Shown here piece by piece: positions 1-7,968 of a stretch of DNA of 10,959 nucleotides (position 1 is the stretch's first letter; each line of letters opens with the position of its first letter). Origin of the DNA: M55B112 sp040880545 (GTDB lineage Bacteria > Bacteroidota > Bacteroidia > Bacteroidales > GCA-2748055). The stretch is from the NCBI GenBank assembly GCA_040880545.1, contig JBBDIE010000188.1, positions 1 to 10,959 of the forward strand, in the 5' to 3' direction. A model generated the notes under the pieces. That model was not told where the DNA came from. It was given only the letters and a program-made list of their open reading frames with translations, and did no database searches. The position numbers were made by a program, and so were the translations under genes.

Positions 1-381
1 GAGTCGGAATATAAGCTTGCGCAGATGCAGCAGGAAGTTGTACATGCATCCATTGCGCAGGCGGAGGCAGATTTCAGGGAGACCATTCTTATTACGGCAG
101 ATGAGTTCAATTTACAGAGGCAGTTTGTGGAGGGCAGTGAGGAGGCAGATACTATTGCGAAGGTGGCGTATGATATTACCCGGAGAAGATACCTCAGCGG
201 GCAGGCCGATATTATAAAACTGAGCACCTACCAGCGTTCAAGCATCAGTGCCCGGAGGGCGTATATTGAATCGCTGGAGAGCTACTGGAGGTATTACTAT
301 ACCATCAGGAAACTGACGTTGCATGATTTTGAAACCGGGAAGGATTTAAATCAGGAATTTGAGGAGGTGTTTGGGCGATGA
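1..381 (+). CDS. TolC-family outer-membrane efflux protein, C-terminal fragment
   Basis: This reading frame is open from the first base and ends at a TGA at 379-381, so 126 residues of a protein that begins outside the window are visible. The segment is almost entirely predicted helix, rich in Gln, Glu, Arg and Ala, as expected for the periplasmic alpha-barrel of TolC-type channels. The closing part has the pattern YLSGQADIIKLSTYQRS followed by an aromatic-rich stretch (SYWRYYYTIRKLTLHDF), which is typical of the last repeat of Bacteroidota outer-membrane efflux proteins. Such proteins are the outer-membrane exit of RND, ABC or MFS tripartite export systems; the inner-membrane and adaptor partners, usually upstream, are not in view, so the substrate cannot be named. 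The gene is separated from the next one by a long AT-rich spacer and is probably the last gene of its own operon. Confidence 0.8.
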   Translation, partial: ESEYKLAQMQQEVVHASIAQAEADFRETILITADEFNLQRQFVEGSEEADTIAKVAYDITRRRYLSGQADIIKLSTYQRSSISARRAYIESLESYWRYYYTIRKLTLHDFETGKDLNQEFEEVFGR

Positions 382-578
382 GTTGATAATTTCACAGATC
401 AATTCAGTGGTATATTCCAGCATGATTTTTTTCCATGTTAATAGTGGAATCGAGCCAAATTATATCATCATTGAAAAGAGAATGGAAATAAATTAAGAAA
501 CCACTTTAAGTGGACCTAAGAAAGGTGAGTATTTTAGTCCTTTTATTATGCACTAGTAGTTGTAAGTATAAACATGGT

Positions 579-595
579 AATGTAAAACTTACATT
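579..595. promoter_or_regulatory. Candidate operator palindrome
   Basis: AATGTAA-AAC-TTACATT is a perfect 7-bp inverted repeat around a 3-nt centre, about 100 bp before the metal permease start. Its symmetry and length fit a dimeric regulator site such as those used by Fur/Zur-, MerR- or CRP/FNR-type proteins, but it matches no specific consensus well enough to name the regulator. It could also be a weak RNA hairpin near the end of the upstream transcript; the stem is AT-rich and the following ATTTTGTTG is a poor T-tract. Confidence 0.3.
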
Positions 596-656
596 TTGTT
601 GTACACTCATTTTTCCTTTTCATGTCATAAAATTCAATTATTTAGATTGATTCTAA

Positions 657-664
657 TATCTTTG
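657..664 (+). promoter_or_regulatory. Possible Bacteroidota -7 promoter element (TANNTTTG)
   Basis: TATCTTTG matches the Bacteroidota primary-sigma -7 consensus TANNTTTG and lies 28 bp before the ATG at 693, which would give a short leader. The expected -33 TTTG/TTG about 19-21 bp upstream is not seen in a good form (the region reads AATTCAATT), so the assignment is tentative. Confidence 0.35.
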
Positions 665-692
665 TAGCTGAATATTTAACGGGAGAGGAAAG

Positions 693-1958
693 ATGTTGGC
701 GCAATATATATCAGACTTTTTTGCTGAATTGTGGGTTTTATTGCTGGAGATGGCTCCCTATCTTCTGATAGGGTTTCTTTTTGCGGGAATTCTGAAAGTA
801 TTTTTCCCGGGCAGGCTCATCAGGAAATACATTGGTGGTTCCGATTTCAGGTCGGTACTGAACGCTTCCTTATTGGGGGTTCCCATGCCACTGTGTTCCT
901 GTGGTGTATTACCCACCGGTATCAGTTTTTACAGGAATGGTGCCTCCAGGGGTTCCACGGTTTCATTTTTGGTTTCAACACCCCAGACAGGGGTGGATTC
1001 TATTATTGCCACCTACGCGATGCTGGGACTGCCACTGGCGATTATACGTCCTGTTATAGCGTTGTTTACAGGGGTGCTGGGGGGTTCGCTCACCAATTAC
1101 CTGGGGGGCAGTGTTGAGGCAGCAGAGCAGATGAAGCAAGAGGAGGAGAAAGGCGAAAAGTCGTTTCGTGAGATGCTGCGGTACGGATTTGTGGAGATGA
1201 TGCAGGACATCAGTAAATGGCTGATCATCGGGTTCCTGATAGCGGCTCTGCTGGCAGTGGTGATCCCGCAGGATTTCTTTGTGACCACAGTATCCAATGA
1301 GTACCTTTCCATGCTGGTTATACTCATTGCATCCATTCCGCTTTATGTTTGTGCAACCGGATCCATTCCCATTGCGGCAGTATTGTTAATGAAGGGTTTG
1401 TCGCCCGGTGCGGCCATCGTATTCCTTATGGCGGGTCCGGCCACCAACGCGGCCACCATGGCGGTAATCAGCAATACCATGGGCAGGAGAACGTTCTGGC
1501 TCTATTTGCTGAGTATCATCGGAGGAGCTATATTTTTCGGCACCCTGGTAAACGAGTTGATACCACGCGGGTGGATCCTGGGCTCGCTGCCGGAATTGCA
1601 CAATGACGCCGGGCACCACGAAGGAAATTTACTTAAGCTGATCTCAGGAATAGCACTGCTATTGTTGATTGTGAACGGTTATATTCAGAAGTACCTGGAG
1701 AAGCGAAGAATTATGAACCAGGCAAAAACAAAGGGTGAAATGAAAATAGCAGATACATATATCGTTGAAGGAATGACCTGCAACCATTGCAAGGCAACAG
1801 TGGAGCAAGGCGTCATGGAGATTGATGCCGGCGGGAAATATTTTGCGGATCCTTCTAGTAATGAATTACGGATATTTTCAGGGAGTGTACCTGAAGAGGT
1901 GTTGAAGAAAAAAGTTGAATCATTGGGTTATATTTTCAAAGGCAGGAAAGCGAAGTGA
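693..1958 (+). CDS. SO_0444-family Cu/Zn efflux permease with C-terminal HMA domain
   Basis: A 421-residue polytopic inner-membrane protein of the ArsP_1/DUF318 permease superfamily, best matching the SO_0444-type Cu/Zn efflux subgroup. Residues about 10-335 hold the membrane segments in two halves. The first half carries the family signature around residues 64-100 (VPMPLCSCGVLPTG then STPQTG), with a CSC pair at 68-70 that could bind metal in the channel. The second half repeats the theme with PLYVCATGSIPIA (217-229) and AGPATNAAT (247-255). A charged cytoplasmic linker lies near 141-160. Residues about 350-418 form a heavy-metal-associated domain with the classic GMTCNHC motif (Cys363 and Cys366), probably a metal sensor or delivery domain. 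A purine-rich GGAGAGG site precedes the ATG. The last four bases overlap the start of FeoAB (GTGA), implying translational coupling. The permease class is clear; the exact exported ion (Cu, Zn or other) is inferred from the family. Confidence 0.85.
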   Translation: MLAQYISDFFAELWVLLLEMAPYLLIGFLFAGILKVFFPGRLIRKYIGGSDFRSVLNASLLGVPMPLCSCGVLPTGISFYRNGASRGSTVSFLVSTPQTGVDSIIATYAMLGLPLAIIRPVIALFTGVLGGSLTNYLGGSVEAAEQMKQEEEKGEKSFREMLRYGFVEMMQDISKWLIIGFLIAALLAVVIPQDFFVTTVSNEYLSMLVILIASIPLYVCATGSIPIAAVLLMKGLSPGAAIVFLMAGPATNAATMAVISNTMGRRTFWLYLLSIIGGAIFFGTLVNELIPRGWILGSLPELHNDAGHHEGNLLKLISGIALLLLIVNGYIQKYLEKRRIMNQAKTKGEMKIADTYIVEGMTCNHCKATVEQGVMEIDAGGKYFADPSSNELRIFSGSVPEEVLKKKVESLGYIFKGRKAK

Positions 1959-4465
1959 CATTAAATGATCTTCAGATAGGGGATTCTGCGGTAATTACAC
2001 AGATCCGTGGAACGGGAGCATTCAGGAAGCGAATTACAGAGATGGGGTTCGTGAAGGGACAGTCTGTGACCATGGTGAAATCTGCGCCTTTCAAGGGCCC
2101 GGTGGAATACAGGATCATGTCCGGTACCGTTTCGCTCAGGCGGAATGAGGCCATGCTCATTGGTGTAACGGAGGAGATGGCTGTGGAAGATATTGTATCC
2201 CATCCCTTCCAGGCACTGTTCAGGGAGCGAATTGATTCCACCAATGGCCAACCGGTGGATAAGAAGATCAGGGTGGCCCTTCTGGGGAACCCGAACAGCG
2301 GGAAAACGACACTTTACAACAGGCTCTCACGCTCCAATGAACGGGTGGCCAACTATTCTGGTGTGACGGTTGGGTCCAAAGAGACCATGTTCAAATATAA
2401 AGGATATGAGGTAACCTTTACCGACTTGCCGGGAACCTATTCGCTCTCGGCATATTCCGAAGATGAGGTGATCGTCAGGGACTTTCTGAACAAGCAGCAG
2501 CCGGATATTGTGGTGAACGTGTTGGATGCCGGTAATCCGGAACGACACATGTACCTGACCACACAACTGATCGACATGGGGGTGCAGGTAATTATTGCGT
2601 TAAACATGTACGACGATCTTCAGGCCAGGGGGGATAAATTGGATATCACAAAACTGGGCCGCCTTATCGGAATACCTATCGTACCTACCATTGGGAGGCA
2701 TGGGAAGGGCATTTACAGGTTGCTGAACAGGATCATCAAGGTGTATGAAGAGCGGGAACCGATTATAAGGCACACCCACATCTATTACGGGGAGGAACTG
2801 GAGCAGTCGATTTTCAGGATTGAAGGGGAACTGGAACAATATTCGAAGCAGCTGAGGGGACAGCATCTCAGGTACTACGCTGTAAGGGTGCTGGAGAGGG
2901 ATGATTACTGTATGCATATCCTGGCGCAGTTTGAGACATTCGAGGAGCTGCGGCCAGTGATCACGGAGGAGATCACCAGGCTGGAGAATCTTTTCAAAGA
3001 GGATACGGAGACACTGATATCCAATGCCCGGTATGCTTTTATTGCAGGAGCGCTGAAGGAGACCTATAAAAAGGGGACCATGGACCGGTCGTTATCTCGC
3101 ACACAGAAAATTGACCGGGTACTTACCCACAAACATTTCGGGTTCCTGATCTTTATGCTGATACTTTTCGGGATGTTCCACGCCACGTTCTCCCTCGGAC
3201 AGTATCCCATGAACTGGATAGAATCGGGGGTGGACCTGTTGGGAAGGGGGTTCACAGCGATTATTCCACCAGGAATGGTACAGGATTTCCTTGTGGACGG
3301 TGTAATAGGCGGTGTTGGTGGCGTGATTGTATTTTTGCCCAATATCCTGATTTTATTCTTCATTATCTCCTTTATGGAAGATACTGGGTATATGGCTCGT
3401 ACAGCCTATATCATGGACAGGGTGATGCATGTTTTCGGACTTCACGGAAAATCGTTCATTCCGCTGATCATGGGATTCGGATGCAACGTTCCTGCGATCA
3501 TGGCCACCAGGATGCTTGAGAATAAAAGGGACAGGATCCTTACCATGATGATCATTCCATTCATGTCCTGTACCGCCAGGTTGCCGGTGTACATTGTTGT
3601 TGCCGGGGCTGTATTCCCCGGACAGGCGGGAAACGTTATCTTCCTGATGTACATTATCGGCATTCTCTTCTCCGTGTTTATGGCCATGGTACTTAAATCC
3701 ACCCTGTTCAAGAAAGCTGAAGCGCCCTTTGTAATGGAACTTCCCCCATACAGAACACCAGGTCTCCGGATGGTATTGAAACACATGTGGTTCAAGGGGG
3801 TGCTCTATCTGAAAAAGATGGGTGGTATTATCCTGGTTGCCTCCATGGTGATCTGGGCCCTGGGATATTTCCCTCGTGATGTGGAAATGTCAAAAGATTA
3901 TGAATCACTGATTGCCGCTGAAGCATCAAAGATTGAACAAGTGCAGGGCCAGACGACCCTTGATGCAGCACAGGCAGCAATGATCGTTGAAGAAGCAGAG
4001 CAGGAGATTGCCACACTGGAGATTGCCATTGCCAACGAGAAGCAGGCGGGTTCGTACATTGGCATATTGGGTAAGGCCATTGAACCGGTGATCAGGCCCC
4101 TGGGTTTTGACTGGAAAATGGGAGTGAGTCTGCTGGCTGGTTTTGCGGCGAAAGAGGTTGTGGTGAGTACCATGGGAGTGCTGTACCAGGTAAGTGACAG
4201 CGAGAATAATACGGTTTCGCTGCAACAAAAATTGCGGAGTCAGGAGTATACGGAGGGAGAACTGAAGGGCCAGAAAGTCTATTCACCGCTGGCAGGATTC
4301 AGTTTCCTGCTGTTTGTATTGCTATATCTGCCTTGTATATCGGTAATTGCAACCGTGGGACGTGAATCCGGAAGTTGGAAATGGGCCGCCCTTGTGGTGT
4401 TTTATACAACATTCCTCGCATGGTTCACAAGTTTTTGTGTATATCAAATAGGTTCTCTAATTTAG
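1955..4465 (+). CDS. feoB: Ferrous iron transporter FeoAB (FeoA-FeoB fusion)
   Basis: An 836-residue fusion typical of Bacteroidota that imports Fe2+ across the inner membrane. Residues 1-75 are a FeoA SH3-like domain. Residues about 104-265 are the GTPase domain: G1 GNPNSGKT (111-118), a G2 threonine in SGVTVG (135-140), G3 DLPG (157-160), G4 NMYD (217-220) and a G5 region near PTIGRHGKG (244-252). A helical regulatory segment follows (about 270-385). The permease has the first Gate motif with Cys510 (MGFGCNVPAI), Cys539 (PFMSCTARLP) and the late Cys794 (LYLPCISV), all family-conserved positions, and the conserved GFAAKEVVVSTMG (729-741). An acidic, Ala/Glu/Gln-rich stretch (about 645-697) between membrane segments looks like a long helix or coiled coil. 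The start is the GTG at 1955, overlapping the upstream stop; no nearby in-frame ATG gives a complete FeoA domain. Iron transport is firm; coupling to the Cu/Zn permease is inferred from the overlap. Confidence 0.95.
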   Translation: MTLNDLQIGDSAVITQIRGTGAFRKRITEMGFVKGQSVTMVKSAPFKGPVEYRIMSGTVSLRRNEAMLIGVTEEMAVEDIVSHPFQALFRERIDSTNGQPVDKKIRVALLGNPNSGKTTLYNRLSRSNERVANYSGVTVGSKETMFKYKGYEVTFTDLPGTYSLSAYSEDEVIVRDFLNKQQPDIVVNVLDAGNPERHMYLTTQLIDMGVQVIIALNMYDDLQARGDKLDITKLGRLIGIPIVPTIGRHGKGIYRLLNRIIKVYEEREPIIRHTHIYYGEELEQSIFRIEGELEQYSKQLRGQHLRYYAVRVLERDDYCMHILAQFETFEELRPVITEEITRLENLFKEDTETLISNARYAFIAGALKETYKKGTMDRSLSRTQKIDRVLTHKHFGFLIFMLILFGMFHATFSLGQYPMNWIESGVDLLGRGFTAIIPPGMVQDFLVDGVIGGVGGVIVFLPNILILFFIISFMEDTGYMARTAYIMDRVMHVFGLHGKSFIPLIMGFGCNVPAIMATRMLENKRDRILTMMIIPFMSCTARLPVYIVVAGAVFPGQAGNVIFLMYIIGILFSVFMAMVLKSTLFKKAEAPFVMELPPYRTPGLRMVLKHMWFKGVLYLKKMGGIILVASMVIWALGYFPRDVEMSKDYESLIAAEASKIEQVQGQTTLDAAQAAMIVEEAEQEIATLEIAIANEKQAGSYIGILGKAIEPVIRPLGFDWKMGVSLLAGFAAKEVVVSTMGVLYQVSDSENNTVSLQQKLRSQEYTEGELKGQKVYSPLAGFSFLLFVLLYLPCISVIATVGRESGSWKWAALVVFYTTFLAWFTSFCVYQIGSLI

Positions 4466-4502
4466 CGGACTTGTTATTACAGCGGAATTAATCTATTAAA
4501 AA

Positions 4503-7500
4503 ATGAATTTATTGAAGAAACTGACCTTCCTGGTGAGCATGCCACTGACTGGTATTTTACTGATGGTTCTTATCATTTCCATGGCAATTGCAACCTTCGT
4601 GGAGAGCAGTCTGGGCACAAATGCAGCATGGGCACTTATTTTTGATGCATGGTGGTTTGAGCTATTATTTGTTATTGTACTGATCAACCTGACAGGAAAT
4701 ATTATCATATCGAAGCTTTACAGGAGAAAGAAACTTACGGTATTCACTTTCCATGTGGCTTTTATTGTTATCATTCTGGGAGCAGGGGTTACAAGGTTCT
4801 TAAGTCATGAAGGGCTGATGCATATACGCGAGGGTGAAGTGTCGGATAAGATGATCAGCGATGTCACTTTTATGGAACTGCATGTGACCGACGGTGAAGA
4901 AGAGATTACTGAGTCGAAGAGTGTCAGGCTTTCCTCAGTGACCCCAGGGAAATTCAGGTGGAGTGAGAAAATTAACGGGAAAAAGGTAAAAATCAAATCA
5001 GTTGATTATATCACAAATGCAACAGCCCAGTATGTTGGAGCACCTGGCGGTGAGCCTTACCTGCAGATGATGATCCTGGCAGGAAGGCAGATGACTGTTG
5101 GAATGACCGGAGGAGAGGAGGCTGAGTACCTGGGGATGACCGTGAGTTTTAACAGGGAGGAGAGTGAAGCGGAACTGAGAATTTTTTCTGAAGGCGAATC
5201 GATGGTTGCTTACGCTGACTATCCCATAACAACCACCTCAATGGGTGGTGAAGCAGGGGAACGATTTGAAGCAGGTGAGCCGGTACCCTGGGAAAGGGGA
5301 AAACTTTATTCGGTGAATAATACCAGAATTGCATTGCAGCGATACTTTCCGTCTGCAAAATTACACTATGTACAATCCAGCAGTTCCGGAGGTATGTCTA
5401 CCGGAATGGATGTAGTGCGACTGGAGGTTGATGTGGATGGAATGAAACAGGACATGTTTCTGCCGGGAATGTCGACCGTTGTGGGTATCCCCTCTGAAGT
5501 TCAGATGGGTTCCACGACTGTGACCTGTTCCTATGGATCGAAGAATATACAACTTCCCTTTGCCATTGAGTTGAAAGATTTCGTGATCGACAGGTACCCC
5601 GGTTCAAACAGCCCTTCCTCTTTTGAAAGTGATGTTGTTTTAATTGACGAAGAGCACGGAATTAATCAGGATTATAATATTTACATGAATAATGTGCTGA
5701 AACATCGGGGATACCGGTTTTACCAGTCGTCGTACGATAATGATGAACTTGGTACAATCTTATCTGTAAACAAGGATTTGGCAGGGACTACCATAACCTA
5801 CCTGGGCTACTTTTTACTGACTCTGGGCATGTTGCTGTCACTTTTTGCAAAGGGAACCCGTTTTGTTGCGATGGCGCGTAATGGAGAAAACGGTGCAAAG
5901 GCTGCACTGCTGATTGCAGTGATGGTCATCTCCGGGACAATGGTAAGGGCCCAGGATATGCCGGTTCCGTCAAAAGAGCAGGCGGCAGCATTCGGGAATA
6001 TATGGGTTCAGGGAAGAGAAGGCCGTTTCAAACCGATGCATACCATGTCCAACGAGGTGGTTAGAAAGGTGCTGAAAAAAAGCAGCTACCAGGGAAATGA
6101 TGCCAACCAGGTGATGATGGGGATGTTTCTGTATCCCGATGAGTGGAAACAGGCGCGTATATTCAAAGTAGATAATCCGGAAGTACACCAGTTGATCGGG
6201 TATAAAGGAACCGAGGTAAGTTTCAATGACTTTATTTCCGACGGGAGGTATGTATTGTCGCAACTTGTGAACACTGCGTATACCAAACAGGTACAGGAGC
6301 GGACCGAGACAGACAAGGATATCATGAAGCTTGATGAAAAGATCAATATATTCTATATGGTTCAGACCGGTGCATTGTTCAAGATATTTCCGGATCCGGA
6401 CGTAGAAGATGGTAGCTGGCACTCTGTGGCCGATCTGCACTCGGCCGGTCATGAAAAAAACGATACACTCGGTCAGGTATTTTTACTGTACACGAAAGCA
6501 TTACGAGAAGGGGACAGTGAACTGGCAGAAGAGATCGTTGAATTTATCGGAAAATACCAGGAGACGAGAAGTCCACACGCGCTGGATCAGCGAAAAAAGA
6601 GGGCTGAGGTATTTTATAACAAGGTTGACCTGTTTAACAGGTTAAGCAGGTTTTACGGACTCTTTGGAATAACCTTACTTGTATTTCAGTTTATGAGAAT
6701 TTTCAAGCCAAGGAGGTGGATCAACGTTGCCTTTAAAATCGGGGTGATTCATTTGGCTGTGGCATTTGTACTGCATACGGTGTTCCTATTATTGCGATGG
6801 TATATCAGCGGCCATGCACCCATGAGCAACGGATACGAATCGATGTTGTTTGTCTCTTTTGTTACCATGCTGGCCGGATTGGTATTTTCAGGTAAGTCAG
6901 GATTTGCCATCAGTCTTACCGCAATCCTTGCATCTTTATCGCTGTCGGTTGCACACATGAGTTGGATGAACCCGGAGATTACCAACCTGGTACCGGTGCT
7001 TAAGTCGCCATGGCTCTCCATACACGTTACTGTGATCATTTCCGGATATGGCTTCCTGGGACTCAGTATGCTCATGGGATTGATCAACCTGGTATTCTAT
7101 TCCCTTTTGAAAGAGAGTAATAAGGAGCGTATATCCCATGTACTGCGGGAAGTTACCAGGGTAAACCAAATGTCTGTAATCATTGGGCTTTACCTGCTGA
7201 CTGTTGGCACATTTCTTGGTGGCGTCTGGGCCAATGAGTCTTGGGGACGTTACTGGGGATGGGATCCGAAGGAGACCTGGGCACTGATTTCCGTACTCGT
7301 TTATTCCTTTATAGTCCATATGCATATGTTCCCGGGAATGAAGAGTACTTTTTCCTTTAACCTGGCCACCGTCTTCGGATATTTCTCCATTTTAATGACC
7401 TATTTTGGTGTGAATTATTTTCTGGGCGGGATTCACTCCTATGCTGCAGGTGATGCTTTTGCAATCCCCACCTGGGTTTATGTAACTGTGCTCCTGGTTA

Positions 7501-7565
7501 TGACACTGTCTCTTATTGCATATAGCAGACATAAATTATTGCCTGGCAACTTACTGAAACAATGA
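4503..7565 (+). CDS. ccsBA: System II cytochrome c synthase, ResB-CcsA (CcsBA) fusion
   Basis: A 1020-residue membrane protein that exports haem and attaches it to CXXCH motifs of apocytochromes c outside the inner membrane. Residues 1-450 are the ResB/CcsB half: three N-terminal membrane segments, a large periplasmic beta-rich domain (about 100-425) and a fourth segment (428-449). His84 in the third segment is the likely TM-His1. A further hydrophobic stretch (464-483) leads into a periplasmic insert (about 485-705) characteristic of Bacteroidota. The CcsA half (about 710-1010) contains the haem-handling WWD motif at 909-929 (WANESWGRYWGWDPKETW...), with His841 (SIHVT) and His978 (GGIHSYA) as likely periplasmic ligands and His939 or His941 as TM-His2. 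These His roles are assigned by position and spacing relative to studied CcsBA proteins. The gene starts 37 bp after feoB with no visible promoter between, so shared transcription is likely, and its stop overlaps the next start. The product is confident. Confidence 0.93.
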   Translation: MNLLKKLTFLVSMPLTGILLMVLIISMAIATFVESSLGTNAAWALIFDAWWFELLFVIVLINLTGNIIISKLYRRKKLTVFTFHVAFIVIILGAGVTRFLSHEGLMHIREGEVSDKMISDVTFMELHVTDGEEEITESKSVRLSSVTPGKFRWSEKINGKKVKIKSVDYITNATAQYVGAPGGEPYLQMMILAGRQMTVGMTGGEEAEYLGMTVSFNREESEAELRIFSEGESMVAYADYPITTTSMGGEAGERFEAGEPVPWERGKLYSVNNTRIALQRYFPSAKLHYVQSSSSGGMSTGMDVVRLEVDVDGMKQDMFLPGMSTVVGIPSEVQMGSTTVTCSYGSKNIQLPFAIELKDFVIDRYPGSNSPSSFESDVVLIDEEHGINQDYNIYMNNVLKHRGYRFYQSSYDNDELGTILSVNKDLAGTTITYLGYFLLTLGMLLSLFAKGTRFVAMARNGENGAKAALLIAVMVISGTMVRAQDMPVPSKEQAAAFGNIWVQGREGRFKPMHTMSNEVVRKVLKKSSYQGNDANQVMMGMFLYPDEWKQARIFKVDNPEVHQLIGYKGTEVSFNDFISDGRYVLSQLVNTAYTKQVQERTETDKDIMKLDEKINIFYMVQTGALFKIFPDPDVEDGSWHSVADLHSAGHEKNDTLGQVFLLYTKALREGDSELAEEIVEFIGKYQETRSPHALDQRKKRAEVFYNKVDLFNRLSRFYGLFGITLLVFQFMRIFKPRRWINVAFKIGVIHLAVAFVLHTVFLLLRWYISGHAPMSNGYESMLFVSFVTMLAGLVFSGKSGFAISLTAILASLSLSVAHMSWMNPEITNLVPVLKSPWLSIHVTVIISGYGFLGLSMLMGLINLVFYSLLKESNKERISHVLREVTRVNQMSVIIGLYLLTVGTFLGGVWANESWGRYWGWDPKETWALISVLVYSFIVHMHMFPGMKSTFSFNLATVFGYFSILMTYFGVNYFLGGIHSYAAGDAFAIPTWVYVTVLLVMTLSLIAYSRHKLLPGNLLKQ

Positions 7566-7966
7566 ATGAATTGACACTTGCCACCCCGGCACTGCTTTTT
7601 TCAGCGATCTCACTGATCATGCTGGCATATACCAATCGTTTCCTGGCGTATGCAAACCTTGTACGAACGCTGCACGCACGGTATCTTGAAAAAAAGGACC
7701 GCGTGCTGCTGTGGCAGATCCAGAATTTACGAAAAAGGCTGACGCTGACCCGTGGCATGCAGGTTCTGGGTATATCCAGCCTACTGCTTTGTGTTGTTAC
7801 CATGTTTCTGATTTATATCAGCACCATGCTGCTGGCGGAGATCATATTCGGGATTGCATTGGTGATGCTTATCGGCTCCCTCGCACTGCTGATCTGGGAG
7901 ATACAAATATCTACCCGCGCACTGGATTTGCACCTGGGAGATATGGAGGAGGAGGACACGAAATGA
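7562..7966 (+). CDS. DUF2721 family membrane protein
   Basis: A 134-residue protein matching the DUF2721 family by its opening pattern (TPALLFSAISLIMLAYTNRF), a central basic helix (residues about 40-60, rich in Lys and Arg) and two closely spaced membrane segments (about 67-88 and 92-113), then an acidic tail. The N-terminal hydrophobic helix (about 6-28) makes three membrane segments in total. The ATG overlaps the ccsBA stop (ATGA), so it is probably translated by coupling with the cytochrome c synthase. The function of this family is unknown; its position suggests, but does not show, a role in the same membrane or haem pathway. Its stop codon lies 2 bp from the stop of the opposing CAP-domain gene. 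Confidence 0.8.
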   Translation: MNELTLATPALLFSAISLIMLAYTNRFLAYANLVRTLHARYLEKKDRVLLWQIQNLRKRLTLTRGMQVLGISSLLLCVVTMFLIYISTMLLAEIIFGIALVMLIGSLALLIWEIQISTRALDLHLGDMEEEDTK

Positions 7967-7968
7967 AT

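Larger units (their letters stand above)
382..692. other. AT-rich intergenic region upstream of the metal-transport operon
   Basis: No credible gene is seen in these 311 bases. The base composition is clearly more AT-rich than the flanking genes. Visible elements are a weak short hairpin at 501-513 (CCACT/AGTGG, 3-nt loop), a better 17-bp palindrome at 579-595, a possible -7 element at 657-664 and a purine-rich ribosome-binding stretch (GGAGAGG, 682-688) just before the ATG at 693. No hairpin followed by a T-run that would serve as a clear terminator for the upstream efflux gene was seen. Confidence 0.6.

Noticed and set aside
422..496. A 24-codon ATG frame in the left spacer
   Set aside because: No ribosome-binding stretch, AT-driven composition and no recognisable motif; expected by chance in 311 AT-rich bases.
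501..513. Terminator after the TolC-family gene
   Set aside because: The CCACT/AGTGG stem is only 5 bp, lies 120 bp past the stop and has no T-run.
5970..6452. 160-codon minus-strand frame inside ccsBA
   Set aside because: Antisense shadow of the conserved periplasmic insert of CcsBA; no independent signal.
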